From assembly GCA_021030915.1 (NCBI GenBank), contig JAGEMR010000044.1:62001-126000 (forward strand): 64,000 nucleotides of DNA, given 5' to 3'. Origin of the DNA: Astrothelium macrocarpum. Taxonomy: Eukaryota; Ascomycota; Dothideomycetes; Trypetheliales; Trypetheliaceae. The notes under the pieces were generated by a model. It was not told the DNA's origin, made no database searches, and worked only from the letters and a program-made list of their open reading frames with translations. Below are positions 1 through 9,553 of this stretch, one piece after another. The position numbers were made by a program, and so were the translations under genes. The stretch's first letter is position 1. The number at the start of each line of letters is the position of its first letter.

Positions 1-1607
1 TTGCCTCCAGCGTCTACAGAACTTCTCTTCCTCCTCGACGGGCTGCTGGCGATACCGAGGTTGTGCGGTTGACTGAACGATTTGCTCAGGGCTTGCGATT
101 GCGAAAAAGACGAGTTAGCGCTGGCTGCAGTGGCTCGGAATCTGTGCAGTTCCTTGAAGACGAGAGCCTCACGTAACTTGCGTATGCTGGTGACCTCTCG
201 ATGACCCAGCAAGTCGGCCAATCCTTTCACGCCACGTTCGTGAGCTTTCTTCAGAAGGCTTGCCTCGGGTGCACGGACGTCAGAAGTCCAGGAGAACTTG
301 ACGACACAGTCAAAGTCGTTGATTTGAGCAGCTTTCGCACGACGACAGCACGTTCCGCGGCAGACTATCGCCCTTTGATACGCGATAGGCTCCTGCTCCA
401 CCTCCAGTTTCCGCTTCTTGCCACATGCTCCATCTGCAGACACAGTGACGAATAGCTGACCACCCTGCCTCTCAGTAACAGTATCCAAGCCCGACTCCTC
501 ATCATCCATCATTACATAGCCACATATGATCTGAATGAACTTCTCCGGCTCGTCGTGAATGTCAAACGTACCTCCACTATAAGGGCCCGAGCGATCGAAA
601 ACCCACGTCTCCATTTCGGTTCCGCAGAGCGTAAAGGCGTGCACGAATCGCCGCGTAGGTTGATGCGAAAAGACGTCTCGGACATATCGGGCAAGCTGAA
701 GCAATGTTCCCTTCCAGTCATGGTTCGATTCCTTCAACTCACCAATAACTACCACGTCCTTCCAATCGTGTTTCAGACCTGATGCTTCGTCTTTTCTTGC
801 CTTGACGAACAGGTCGAGCTGGCGCTTCACCTCTGTGCTGAATATCTCGTTAAAGTTGCTCTTGTAGTATATGCCTCTCGCCTCTTCCAGGAACTCCGTC
901 TGAAGACCAAACCACCAATCACACACTTTGTCCTGAGCTGGTAGTGCGGGGAAATCTTTCCATCGTCCGTTGCTATGGCGGCTCTTGACAGATTGCCAAA
1001 CTCGACCCGCAAGTTTGCTCCAGCTCTTGCCCTTAAAGTACTTGCCATGAAATCCTTCCACATTCCGGTATGTGCAATAGCGGATTTCTTCAAATAATCG
1101 GGTCTCAACTCTCTGTCGTGTCTGTTCAGACCCTTGTAGAGACGCGGATGAGTGGGTGATTGGAGTGCTGTTGAATGATGGAGGAAGGCTTGGCGGTGGT
1201 GTCGAATGGGTGATTGATCTGACGAGGGCGATGACCGAATCCCAGATGTCCACGTCTGCTGCCTGCTCGATTACACACTGTGCGAGTGGATGGAAATGCT
1301 TATATTCGAAGTCGTCTTTTTGTACCCGAATACGAACTACTACGAGATCAGAAACTAGGGCGTCTTTCCCTGTCCTAGAAGCAAGAGTAAGAGCGACATC
1401 GGAATCGGACAGAACAAGCAAAAGACGTCGAATCGCTTCTGCGAAGAGTCGTGGTCGTTCAGGTGAGTCTGTACTGCTACCGGGCTGAGATTGTTTGCTC
1501 GAAGTGGTACGTTCAGCATCGCGCAATGCCTCGCGCACTGCATTCAACGCGTCATCCAACGGATTGTTTGCAATAGTGATGCGTTCTTCTTTGCTCAGAT
1601 GCGACAT
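1..1607 (-). CDS. FunK1 fungal-type protein kinase, partial (3' end beyond window)
   Basis: A single open frame runs from an ATG at 1607 to the left edge without a stop (535 codons), so the C-terminal part is missing. The middle matches the FunK1 (fungal-type kinase) family: an E-L-K motif, then a conserved block LQLARYVRDVF, RRFVHAFTLCG, a W-F-D-R-SG-YS stretch and FI-IICGYVMMDDEE-G, followed by VVKFSW and the segment EASLLKKAHERGVKGLADLL, which form the start of the kinase fold. The catalytic HRD/DFG part would lie further left. FunK1 proteins are expanded in many ascomycetes and basidiomycetes; their substrates are unknown. The N-terminal 150 residues are not conserved to my eye. No frameshift or internal stop is seen in this part, in contrast to the two decayed genes that follow. 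Confidence 0.85.
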   Translation of the reverse strand, partial: MSHLSKEERITIANNPLDDALNAVREALRDAERTTSSKQSQPGSSTDSPERPRLFAEAIRRLLLVLSDSDVALTLASRTGKDALVSDLVVVRIRVQKDDFEYKHFHPLAQCVIEQAADVDIWDSVIALVRSITHSTPPPSLPPSFNSTPITHSSASLQGSEQTRQRVETRLFEEIRYCTYRNVEGFHGKYFKGKSWSKLAGRVWQSVKSRHSNGRWKDFPALPAQDKVCDWWFGLQTEFLEEARGIYYKSNFNEIFSTEVKRQLDLFVKARKDEASGLKHDWKDVVVIGELKESNHDWKGTLLQLARYVRDVFSHQPTRRFVHAFTLCGTEMETWVFDRSGPYSGGTFDIHDEPEKFIQIICGYVMMDDEESGLDTVTERQGGQLFVTVSADGACGKKRKLEVEQEPIAYQRAIVCRGTCCRRAKAAQINDFDCVVKFSWTSDVRAPEASLLKKAHERGVKGLADLLGHREVTSIRKLREALVFKELHRFRATAASANSSFSQSQALSKSFSQPHNLGIASSPSRRKRSSVDAGG

Positions 1608-2221
1608 TGCGCAGGTTGTGTTTAGGGCGTCACGAAGTCGAAGGATTTTGAAATGATTTGATGCCTTTCTTAAATGCAGCTGAAGATGTGATCAAAGGAA
1701 TGTGGGAGCCCGCGGGAGTTTCGTTCAGAAGGCACGGGGAGCTGCCTCGGCCACGTTGGATTTGTTTGTGGACCAGGTAAGTCGCATCAGCCACAGATCC
1801 CAGAGGCCCCACTATTGTCAACTTTTCAACTCCACAATGCGTAGTGGACGGTCGGGAGAGAAAAATTGGAAGACAGAATCTGTGGAACAGAATTGTCTTG
1901 AGCTACGAGACCCAGGCATAGACCCAGGTTTGCACAGAGTTAGGTGAAGTCAAAGTACCACTTTTGTTTTTGGCACGGCGGAGTTTTCGCTACACAGAGA
2001 GGGACGTTACCATGGATCACATCTGATTGTGGATTCTATGCGGCACAACACCCATAGTACGTGCTTAGCCAAAACTTTTAACAAGCATTTCATGGTCTTG
2101 ATCAAGACCATATTCCCATAGCCAATAGAGCCTACAATAGAGCCGCCGAGCTCGGATCAGACGCTGGACCTTATTCAAGATACGACAGGATAAGATCCGA
2201 GTGGGAGTAATTGACTAGATC
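1608..2221. other. Intergenic, nothing recognised
   Basis: This stretch upstream of the FunK1 gene should hold its promoter. I see no coding frame of recognisable family, no RNA gene and no clear repeat. The short frames present lack coding-like composition. Confidence 0.5.
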
Positions 2222-2440
2222 TGTCAAACTGCTGGTTGGAATGAAAAGGACCACAAGGCAGATTGCAAGCTATTCAAGGACCTGGACCTACAGGGACTAT
2301 TCCTCAAGGATTGTAATACTTTTGACGACCATTACAGATTTTCTATGATATTCTGCCAAGCTAGTGGTTGCCAAGCGTATAGATGGCTTGACATAGAAGT
2401 GCCCCTTCGTTCTGAATCAAGCATTGGGCTGAATGAGTGA
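2222..2440 (+). pseudogene. Degenerate MYND zinc-finger gene fragment
   Basis: A frame on the plus strand reads CQTAGWNEKDHKADCK, the C-terminal half of a MYND-type zinc finger (consensus CQ-x3-W-x-x-H-x3-C), then a short tail with LFKDLDLQGLFLKD to a TGA at 2438. The first two zinc-ligand pairs that should precede it are missing, and an in-frame TAG sits two codons before the match (2216-2218). No start codon can be assigned. It is best read as the eroded end of a MYND protein gene; such fingers mediate protein-protein contacts. It could have been joined to the pseudogene starting at 2736, but there is no evidence for that. Confidence 0.5.
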
Positions 2441-2735
2441 TGGCAAAAGAACGCGCTAACAGTACCAATCCCTCAGAGCGTTTCCCGGGCAGCGTTGATA
2501 CATCAGCTAATAGTAGGTCGTGAACAGGCGTCGGCGCGGGCTCATACTCGTCAGGGTGGCAGAGGCGCTTACGGGCTGGCAAATGCTGCAACTCAGCCTT
2601 ATCTACAGACCAGTCATAGCCTCCCTCCAGCTTCACCATGCAACTGACTTTCCGCTTACCTGCTTTCCCGTCTATCGCTCAGAGACGCTGGTTGTCTCTG
2701 CACCCGACTGTGTACATCTGGACATCCTCAACAGC

Positions 2736-4051
2736 ATGGCCTCCGGGAAGAAGGGCCCCGTTTTCCGCGTCACCGGCCTGCCAGCCTCGCATCCGGACGA
2801 TGAGCTGGCTACGTCGCTGAAGGCCGCCATCGACGACAACCTGATGGAGGACGAACAATTGATGCTGATTATTAATACGGCTATTGTGCCCTCTTGCTAG
2901 AGCAATAAGGAAAAAGCCGCTCTGGTCGAGTTCCACGGCGGAGTGCCTGCATTCCTGTCTGAGCTGATGACCAACCCGCTGGGCGACTGGCAGGTTGAGA
3001 TGGGCGACACGGACGTCAGTTTCGATCGACACTTCTTCGGGTCTACCCAGCTCTACACGCCAAAGCCAGACTCGCCGGTCACCGCTGAGTGGGTAGCATC
3101 TCTTCCCAAGTGAATATGTCTGACCTACTATGTAGTATAATCGCCATCACCGACCTCGACGGACACGCATATGGCTCATGGAGGGGAAAGGGAAACCTTG
3201 GACGTATGTGACTGCGCGACTTTTTGTGCAAAGACCTGCCGTGCTGCCGTGCGATGATCTATGGCTACAACTCGAAGCTGATGAGCCATGGGATTGACAC
3301 AATTATGGATTATGGTCTGGGCCTGGTAGAGGAGCTTAAAAAGGTCCGGAACACCGAGGAGGTGCGCGCTGTTATTAGGTGCTATGACAAGAGCGCAAGG
3401 ACGAAGCTAACAATTATTACGTCCAGCTAAGGAAGCGGCCACTCTTCTTCATCGCTCACAGTTTTGGTGGGATTATACTCGGTCATGTCGGTCGTCCGCT
3501 GTGATAGAGATCAATGTTTATATCAAGCCAACGGACAGATGCAGAAGGCGGTTGAGCTGTTAGAGCATGTTGTCACAATCCGAACTAAAGTGCTGGCAGA
3601 AGATCATCCCTCACGGCTGGCGTCCCAGCATGAGCTTGCAAGAGTATATGAAGCCAATGGACAGGTACGGGAGGCAGTTGAGATACTGGAGCATGTTGTC
3701 GCGGTTAAAAAAGCCACGCTGGATAAACAACATCCCTCGCGGCAAGTGTCAGATCAGTTGCTTGCCACTTTCCACAAGGACTTGTCGGAAGTCCCTGAAA
3801 TAGAGCAGATCTCTAGATACCCGACGGATCTCACTGCAGGAGATGGCGATAAACGGGATTCCGACCAGAATCCGGAGTTACAACATACCATATCGATCAA
3901 TAGCAGTATCTCCAATACAAACTCCAGCCAACCTTTGGCACAAGTAAGATTCAGCAAAATATCCATATTTAAGAAGTCTTTAGCAAGGCGGGTGAAAGAC
4001 ATCTTCGAGAAGGGGCGATGGTACATTCATGCTATAACATCAGTTTTATAG
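2736..4051 (+). pseudogene. NLR-like hydrolase/TPR gene, broken
   Basis: From an ATG at 2736 the frame shows the head of fungal SERAC1-type (alpha/beta hydrolase) NLR proteins (VFRVTGLP). An in-frame TAG follows near 2898, then a likely intron at about 3111-3136, then ITDLDGHAYGSW, RDFLCKDLPCCRAMIYGYNS and, after a frame change near 3428, RPLFFIAHSFGGIIL, which holds the nucleophile-elbow serine. A TGA stands where the family has Trp in the MWLRD motif (about 3209-3211). The part that should follow, including the central NB-ARC/NACHT NTPase, is absent. The sequence goes straight into about two and a half TPR/kinesin-light-chain-like repeats (QANGQ-KAVELLEHVV, HPSRLASQHELARVYEANGQ) ending at a stop at 4049-4051. 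Intact relatives are thought to act in non-self recognition and programmed cell death. At least two stops, one frameshift and a large internal deletion make this a pseudogene. Confidence 0.75.
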
Positions 4052-4642
4052 GATTATTGACACTTAATGTTAATATATTATTGCTTAGAAATTACCGATT
4101 CCTGTAGAGTATGACAGGATTGCTATACCTATTATTGCGTAACCTTGTGATGGGATACCTCAAGCACGGCAGAAGCGAGTTATCGTTAGCCGGCATCACT
4201 ATCCGCAAGACTGACTGTATGTTTTATTGAGAAAGGCAAACATGTCAGCCACAGAGGCCGCAGCCATTCACAGCCACAGATATTATTCGATAGATTACGT
4301 TGTGTTTATACAAAGGACTGTGCCTTGCTGTATTATACTATCCAAAACAGACTAGCTTCGATCAGCAAGTACCAATCGGTTTAGCGACATTAGGTCAATT
4401 CGCGTTCTACGGTGGTTATAAGACTGAGAAAGACTTTCTGCTTTCTCGTAGTACTATAATGGCAATGTCTAATTTTTTATAAAAAAACGCCTTTCACAGT
4501 CAGGCGCAGAATCGCCCGACGCAGATATAATTTTTAAGGTACGAGCTTTATCTATAGCTTGCCGCAAAAATACTCAATACTACACTTTCTCTGATGAGTG
4601 AAGGGAAGGACCCGCCGAATGTATTGTCTGTCGCGACTTTGG
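4052..4642. other. AT-rich intergenic stretch
   Basis: AT-rich sequence downstream of the NLR-like pseudogene. I see no recognisable gene or terminal repeats. The composition fits decayed, mutation-biased DNA. Confidence 0.45.
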
Positions 4643-5083
4643 TTATCTCTTTCTATCTTCGGGGGTTTCGCAGTTGAGAATAACAGAGTTGTGCCTCTGT
4701 TGAGAAGATATATCTTCGTTCACTCGACGCACTAACTCCCGGGCTTTCTGTTTAAGCCTTAATAAAACTTCAAATAGATTAATCAAGTTGTGTAGATTGT
4801 CTGAAGCTGTTGGGTATATTGGTGTTAGATTGGAGTAAAGCACACAAATATATTCTTTGTTTTGTATTGTTAGAACTCTGAGTTTGAGTTTATGTTTCAA
4901 CAATTCTATAACTTTTATGTTTTTGGTGTGTGCGGGATTATACTTGACTTTTTTGTGACAAGCTGACAAAACCTGTTGAAAAGCTTTTGCGAGATCAAAA
5001 TAATCGCTTTCGGCTTTCCGATCACCCTCGGCAAGATAGAGTTTTTTGGCTGTTGGGATATATGATGGTGTAAACCAATCCAC
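4643..5083 (-). CDS. Hypothetical ORF, AT-rich, doubtful
   Basis: An open frame of about 146 codons without an ATG start; it opens with GTG right after a CAG that could be a splice acceptor, so it may be the last exon of something. The translation is Lys/Leu-rich with a possible amphipathic helix near the end (LFEVLLRLKQKARELVRRV). I recognise no family. It lies just downstream of the HET-NACHT pseudogene and shares its AT-rich composition, so it may be decayed or chance. Confidence 0.25.
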   Translation of the reverse strand: MDWFTPSYIPTAKKLYLAEGDRKAESDYFDLAKAFQQVLSACHKKVKYNPAHTKNIKVIELLKHKLKLRVLTIQNKEYICVLYSNLTPIYPTASDNLHNLINLFEVLLRLKQKARELVRRVNEDISSQQRHNSVILNCETPEDRKR

Positions 5084-5109
5084 TCTGCAGAAACATGGAT
5101 TTATGGTAT

Positions 5110-5160
5110 TGCTGTCTATTGCTGCCTGCTGCAGCCTGCTGCAGCCTACTGCAGCCTAGA
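5110..5160. repeat. Short tandem repeat of CTGCAGCCTG units
   Basis: About 4-5 imperfect copies of a 10-11 bp unit built on the palindrome CTGCAG (tgctgcctgctgcagcctgc, then more copies) lie in non-coding AT-rich surroundings. It is locally GC-rich and distinct from its flanks. Confidence 0.7.
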
Positions 5161-5287
5161 TGTGGGATTCAATATATAAACAGTGTTTACCACCATGTAG
5201 AGGAGAGTTCAGTTCAATTCCACTCATTTTTCCACAGCACCTAAATGGTCAATACGCTGCTGACCTTGTGCTCCATCACACCACCAA

Positions 5288-6417
5288 TTAATCGCCAAAC
5301 TCTTGCCTGCAATAGTGTAATGCGTGCTTTATTAGTGTTGACTTTCCTGCTCCTGGCTTTCCCTTGAGCCAGAGCACTCCGTTGTGGTCCGCTAGGTCTG
5401 TCTGGTCTCGCCATTTACAGAATTCTGAGGTCTCGAATAGCCAGTCGCATGTGTCAGGATGGGCGAAAGCTATGTCATTCTGCCGAGCGTCGAGGGTTGA
5501 GAAGCCAAGGGAACGAAGGCAGGCTACACGATTCTCTTCCAACAAACGAAGAGAGTCTTCACGTCTGGAAAAGGTACTGCTTCGTGGCAATGGACGCAGC
5601 GACGAAACTGTATATTGTAAGTTCTATCTCTGGCTTGCTAAGAAAACACACCGATTTAGGACATCTTACCTGTATGAGACTTATTGATCTCCTCATGAAG
5701 CCGTCTCGATGCTTTCTCCCTTCCCTCGCCATAAAGCAATGGCATTGAGATATCAAAAATACCAAGCAGCGAATATACTTCATCTTCTAGTTCCTTGGTA
5801 TGACGATTAGCCACCCACGACATCTATTCATCAATAGTCAAGCCAGATAATAGGCCCTGTCTCAGCACATTTGTTGGAATCCCAGTAACATCATGAATCG
5901 TGCTTTCTAACGTCAGCTTATTGCCAAGTCGCCCACCTTCGAAGCTGAAGAAATCGATAGACTTTGGCGCAATCAGCTCTTGCAGCGTCCAGCCTCGAGT
6001 GAACCACCGACTCTTCCTGAATGCCAATTCCCATGTGTCATCAGGCTGCCGGGTGTCTGCATTGTCGTTTTGCATTGACACATCGGAGAGGTATACATAA
6101 CACCGTGCCGCCTTCTGATACCATCGGAACATCGAAGTGATGGCCTTAGAAAGCTCGATATTGTTTCTTTTGTCGATACAGCAAGTATCCACCCAGAAGT
6201 ATCGGAGCCCATCAGCTGCTGCCTGCTCTGTGCAGAACTGTATTTTCTTGTAACCAGCCTTGCTTTTGCTGATGCCAGCTTCGACATCCTGATAGCTGAT
6301 CTCCTCTTTGTTGTCGATAGCCCAGGTATGAGATAATATTGCGTAGGCGGGGACATTTCCGTCATTGAACTCGCAAAACACCAGTTTGTCGTCAGGTTTG
6401 TGTTTTAGAAGGCGTAT
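5288..6417 (-). pseudogene. HET-NACHT gene, decayed
   Basis: The minus strand encodes a HET domain (PAYAILSHTW; KIQFCTEQAAADGLRYFWVDTCCID; RWFTRGWTLQELIAPKSIDFF; EDEVYSLLGIFDISMPLLYGEG) followed, after an intron at 5669-5608, by a linker and a NACHT-type P-loop (GVLWLKGKPGAGKSTL). The usual opening Met-Arg-Leu-Leu is present as Ile-Arg-Leu-Leu at 6417: the start ATG reads ATA. A TAG at about 5821-5823 interrupts the conserved E-R-MSW position. A TAA at 5288-5290 ends the frame about a dozen residues after the Walker A motif, so the rest of the NTPase and any repeats are gone. In intact form these proteins act in vegetative incompatibility. G-to-A changes such as ATG to ATA are what repeat-induced point mutation produces. 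Confidence 0.85.
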
Positions 6418-7373
6418 TGCGATGCGTTGTGTGACCTAGATTGACAAAGATACTCGTACAACAGACACTATCTGCGTCGCTCATCGCATCCTTTAATGTC
6501 GCACACACGGCTGAGATATCCGTTGAGAACGAAAAATTTAGGAAACTGAGTAGCGAAAGGAAGTGATATTGAGCATTTATGATCCCACTGCTGGAAAAGG
6601 CCAGGCACGACATGGTATTAATATGCAGGACAGCAAGGCAGTAATCGTGGCGCAGTCTCGAAAGTATTGTCGCAGTCAACATAAGGAGTTTCTCGACTTA
6701 TCAAACAGTGAGGCGCCAACACAAATGTAATTTTTAGTGTTGAAGTGTTACGAAAGCTAACGAGTGACCGCTGTATACAGTCTATACAACTATATAGAAA
6801 TGTAGACACGAATGCTAGCTGAAGAGCGTCGCAGAGACGAAGTAACTGCGGTTTGTCCCGTCTCAGGGGGCGTCCCGCAACGCAGGGAGGAACGTTAGGG
6901 CTGATCGTGGAATGGCAGAGAAACAGGACGCTGCTTATACTGTTCGCATCTATATATAGTCCCTTGTCAGACTGCCACATATATATCGGGTGGCTCTCTG
7001 CGTAACCGTGAATTAATCAGCAATATCTATTTATCGAAGAACATCCAACTCCAGAGCATCACAGAACAAGCGGCTATAAAAGCCGTTGAAATTGGATTAA
7101 GACCCCTGACCCAGCACTACATTAATAGGAGAGTAGCCCGATGACTTGATGACAGCTGTTCCACAGCCAGTTCCACAGCCAGTTCCATGTGTATACTATT
7201 CATGAGGGATGTCAAGATGACGAAGATGAAGAGAATCGGACTGTATAGCCTTACAAAATAAGATAAGACATTCCCTTCTGGATTTGGTTGTGGGAATATT
7301 TGTTATGCCATTGATCTTGTAAGATTATCATATTTGGATTCTCTCTTGTATAGTAATCTAAGATTGGCGTGAT
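6418..7373. other. Intergenic, nothing recognised
   Basis: About 950 bp between the HET-NACHT relic and the end of the Myb/SANT gene. AT-leaning, with no family-like translation on either strand and no obvious repeat. It contains the 3' flank of the Myb/SANT gene. Confidence 0.45.
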
Positions 7374-9553
7374 CTAGATTTTCGGATTGATCTTTCTCCA
7401 ATGCTGTCTCAGCGCAGACGGGGTCCTATGGGGAAACTTGCCCGATATGTGTGCCCATGACATATGAGCCGCCATGTATTGCTGGAATTGTGCGTCTTCC
7501 TCAGCCGTCCATGGTTTGCGTGTTATTGCCTGTCTCTCAACACCCTCCTCCTCCTCCTCCTCGTCGTCGTCGTCGTCGTTGTCGTCGTCGTCATTATAAT
7601 CATCACCATTGCTCTCCTCACCGCGGCAGTGATCCTCGCTAACAACGCATCGATCTGTGCGTCTAGGCCAATCGTCATCCGAGCCGCTTGAGCTGTCAGA
7701 GTCGCTTGCACAGATGTCATTCGACGAGGTGGCTCGTATAATGAAGCCCGGTGCTTTCCTTAGGTGTACCGATTTTGCCTTGAAGGGTAATGCGGTCTTT
7801 GCAGATTTATTTTGCACAGACTTTGTTCCAGAATTCTGTGTTACCGGGAACTTTGCCGGCAGAGATGCGATGTTAGCATTAGAGCAGTACGCAGTGACAT
7901 GCCAGGCCTGTTGTGGTAGCTGCCACATCGCTATTTTCTCCAGGCTAGCAGCTTCACTGACCAAGTCCCTAAATTGTGATATGCATTGATCGAAGAATGA
8001 GTCCGGTCGAGATTTGTCCTGTTCAATAATGGTAGAGAGAAACGAGATACCGGGAGCGAGGTGTTGTAGGGTAAGCGCCATTGGCGGTCGCGATGTAGGC
8101 GCCGTCCGCTCTTTACGCTCCGTTCCTCTCCTTTGTAAGGGTGGATCTGTGTCTGGCGTCGTCACACGACTGGCAACAGCCTCTACTTCGACCCCGGAAT
8201 CAGACCGGGTGGAAGAGGAGTTTGGGCTTGGCCGTACATGGGCAGGAGCGGGGACACCGGAATGACCGGCCCTGTCTCCCGAAACATCGCCAGTATGAGC
8301 AGCACCGAATCCAACTGTCCGGTCCCCAGCATCGGTGCCCTTGCTGGCAACATTATCAGTGTATTCTGCTGAAGAAGCACTTGGGCTCCAACACTTGGAA
8401 CGGCTTCTACCTCTGCCAACGCGATCGACGTTACCCTTCGACAAAGGCGATCGTCTGACTTGCGCCGCAGGAGATGCCGACTCATGACCGGACACGACAG
8501 CAGGCACTTGCGCAGGAGATGGCGATACTACTTCGCGAGATGAGGGGAGCGCTGACCTTGAGTGGAGCGGGGCTGATTTTGCAATAGGGGAGCGCTCGCC
8601 GTCTTCGGCGTCACTTTGGTCGCTGCGAAGGTCATACAGAGCCACTGAGATGGACCGAGGATCCGGCAGGTTCGTAGGATTATCGACCATCTGCGAATGC
8701 TGGCTCCTCTTCCCTCCGTCAGAGAGCCTCGGTCGTTTTGGCGAGAGAGCTGGGGACTGCGTAGGGTGCTGTTTCGCCGATGCTACCGCAGAAGACTGTC
8801 TCAGAGCTTCACCAGAGCCCGAAGGCCAATCTGATTCCGGCAAGCGCGAGCCTACCGTTTCCGGAGAGCGAGGCCGCTTCAGCGTCTCAACCGGTCCTCC
8901 TCCTAGCTGTGGCTCTCTAGGAGGTGTGTGAGCCGCGCTGACCGTCACCCCTGGATTCTTTCCCTCTCTTGCTATCGAGCTATCCATGGCCCTGCGCTCC
9001 TGCTCGGGATCAAGACCACCCCGATCTTCATCTTCAGCTGGGCCCGGGTCTATCAGCGCGTCCGTTGGAGGAATCGCCGAGCCTGTAGTGGCCGTTTCGC
9101 CGTTCACGGTCCGCTCATCCATGATCTCCGAGAGACTCTCGAGCTCGTCTTCGCTTATAGCATCTGTCTCTTCAGCCTTCTCGTGGATGATAATTGCATT
9201 CTCTGAAGTTTGATAGTCAGCGTGGGAGAAGTGAGATAACGCTATCAGGCTGACCAGCGCTATTACCGCTTTGTCTACTTACCAGTACTATCACCTTCAC
9301 CGTCGGTCCAAGTAGTCTTTGGATGAGTCACTTGGGTCATTTCTGGACTCGGATTTTGGATCTGATTAGAACCTTCACGGGAAGGTGAAGGCTTCTGCTG
9401 GGGCCGCTGAGCCTTAGTCCGCTGATTATCAGACTGGTTTCGCCGATTTGTAGAATCGGGAGGTGTATAAAGAACAAATGGATTGCTAGTGTTCGGCTTT
9501 GATTGGAATCTAAATATCGAGGTGTTGTGTGGGATTCTTGATGTAGCTGACAT
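7374..9553 (-). CDS. Myb/SANT-domain protein with acidic tract
   Basis: Two exons (9553-9283 and 9202-7374; the intron has GTAAGT and CTTCAG ends) give about 699 residues. The start ATG at 9553 opens a Ser/Pro/Gln-rich exon; no earlier in-frame ATG fits. Most of the protein is disordered (Ser, Pro, Arg). Near residue 500 there is a more ordered segment (TLQHLAPGISFLSTIIEQ, then a helical stretch). Before the end lies a near-pure Asp/Glu run, then a single C-terminal Myb/SANT repeat (KPWTAEEDAQFQQYMAAH, spaced W-W-W type aromatic positions, ending HRTPSALRQHWRK). Such proteins bind DNA or chromatin in the nucleus; the specific targets are unknown. A solitary Myb repeat at the extreme C-terminus is a layout seen in uncharacterised ascomycete proteins. 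Confidence 0.8.
7545..7605. repeat. Trinucleotide microsatellite coding for Asp/Glu run
   Basis: Tandem CTC and GTC triplets on the plus strand, read as GAG and GAC codons on the minus strand, encode the acidic tract of the Myb/SANT protein. Such runs are prone to length change without frame loss. Confidence 0.85.
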
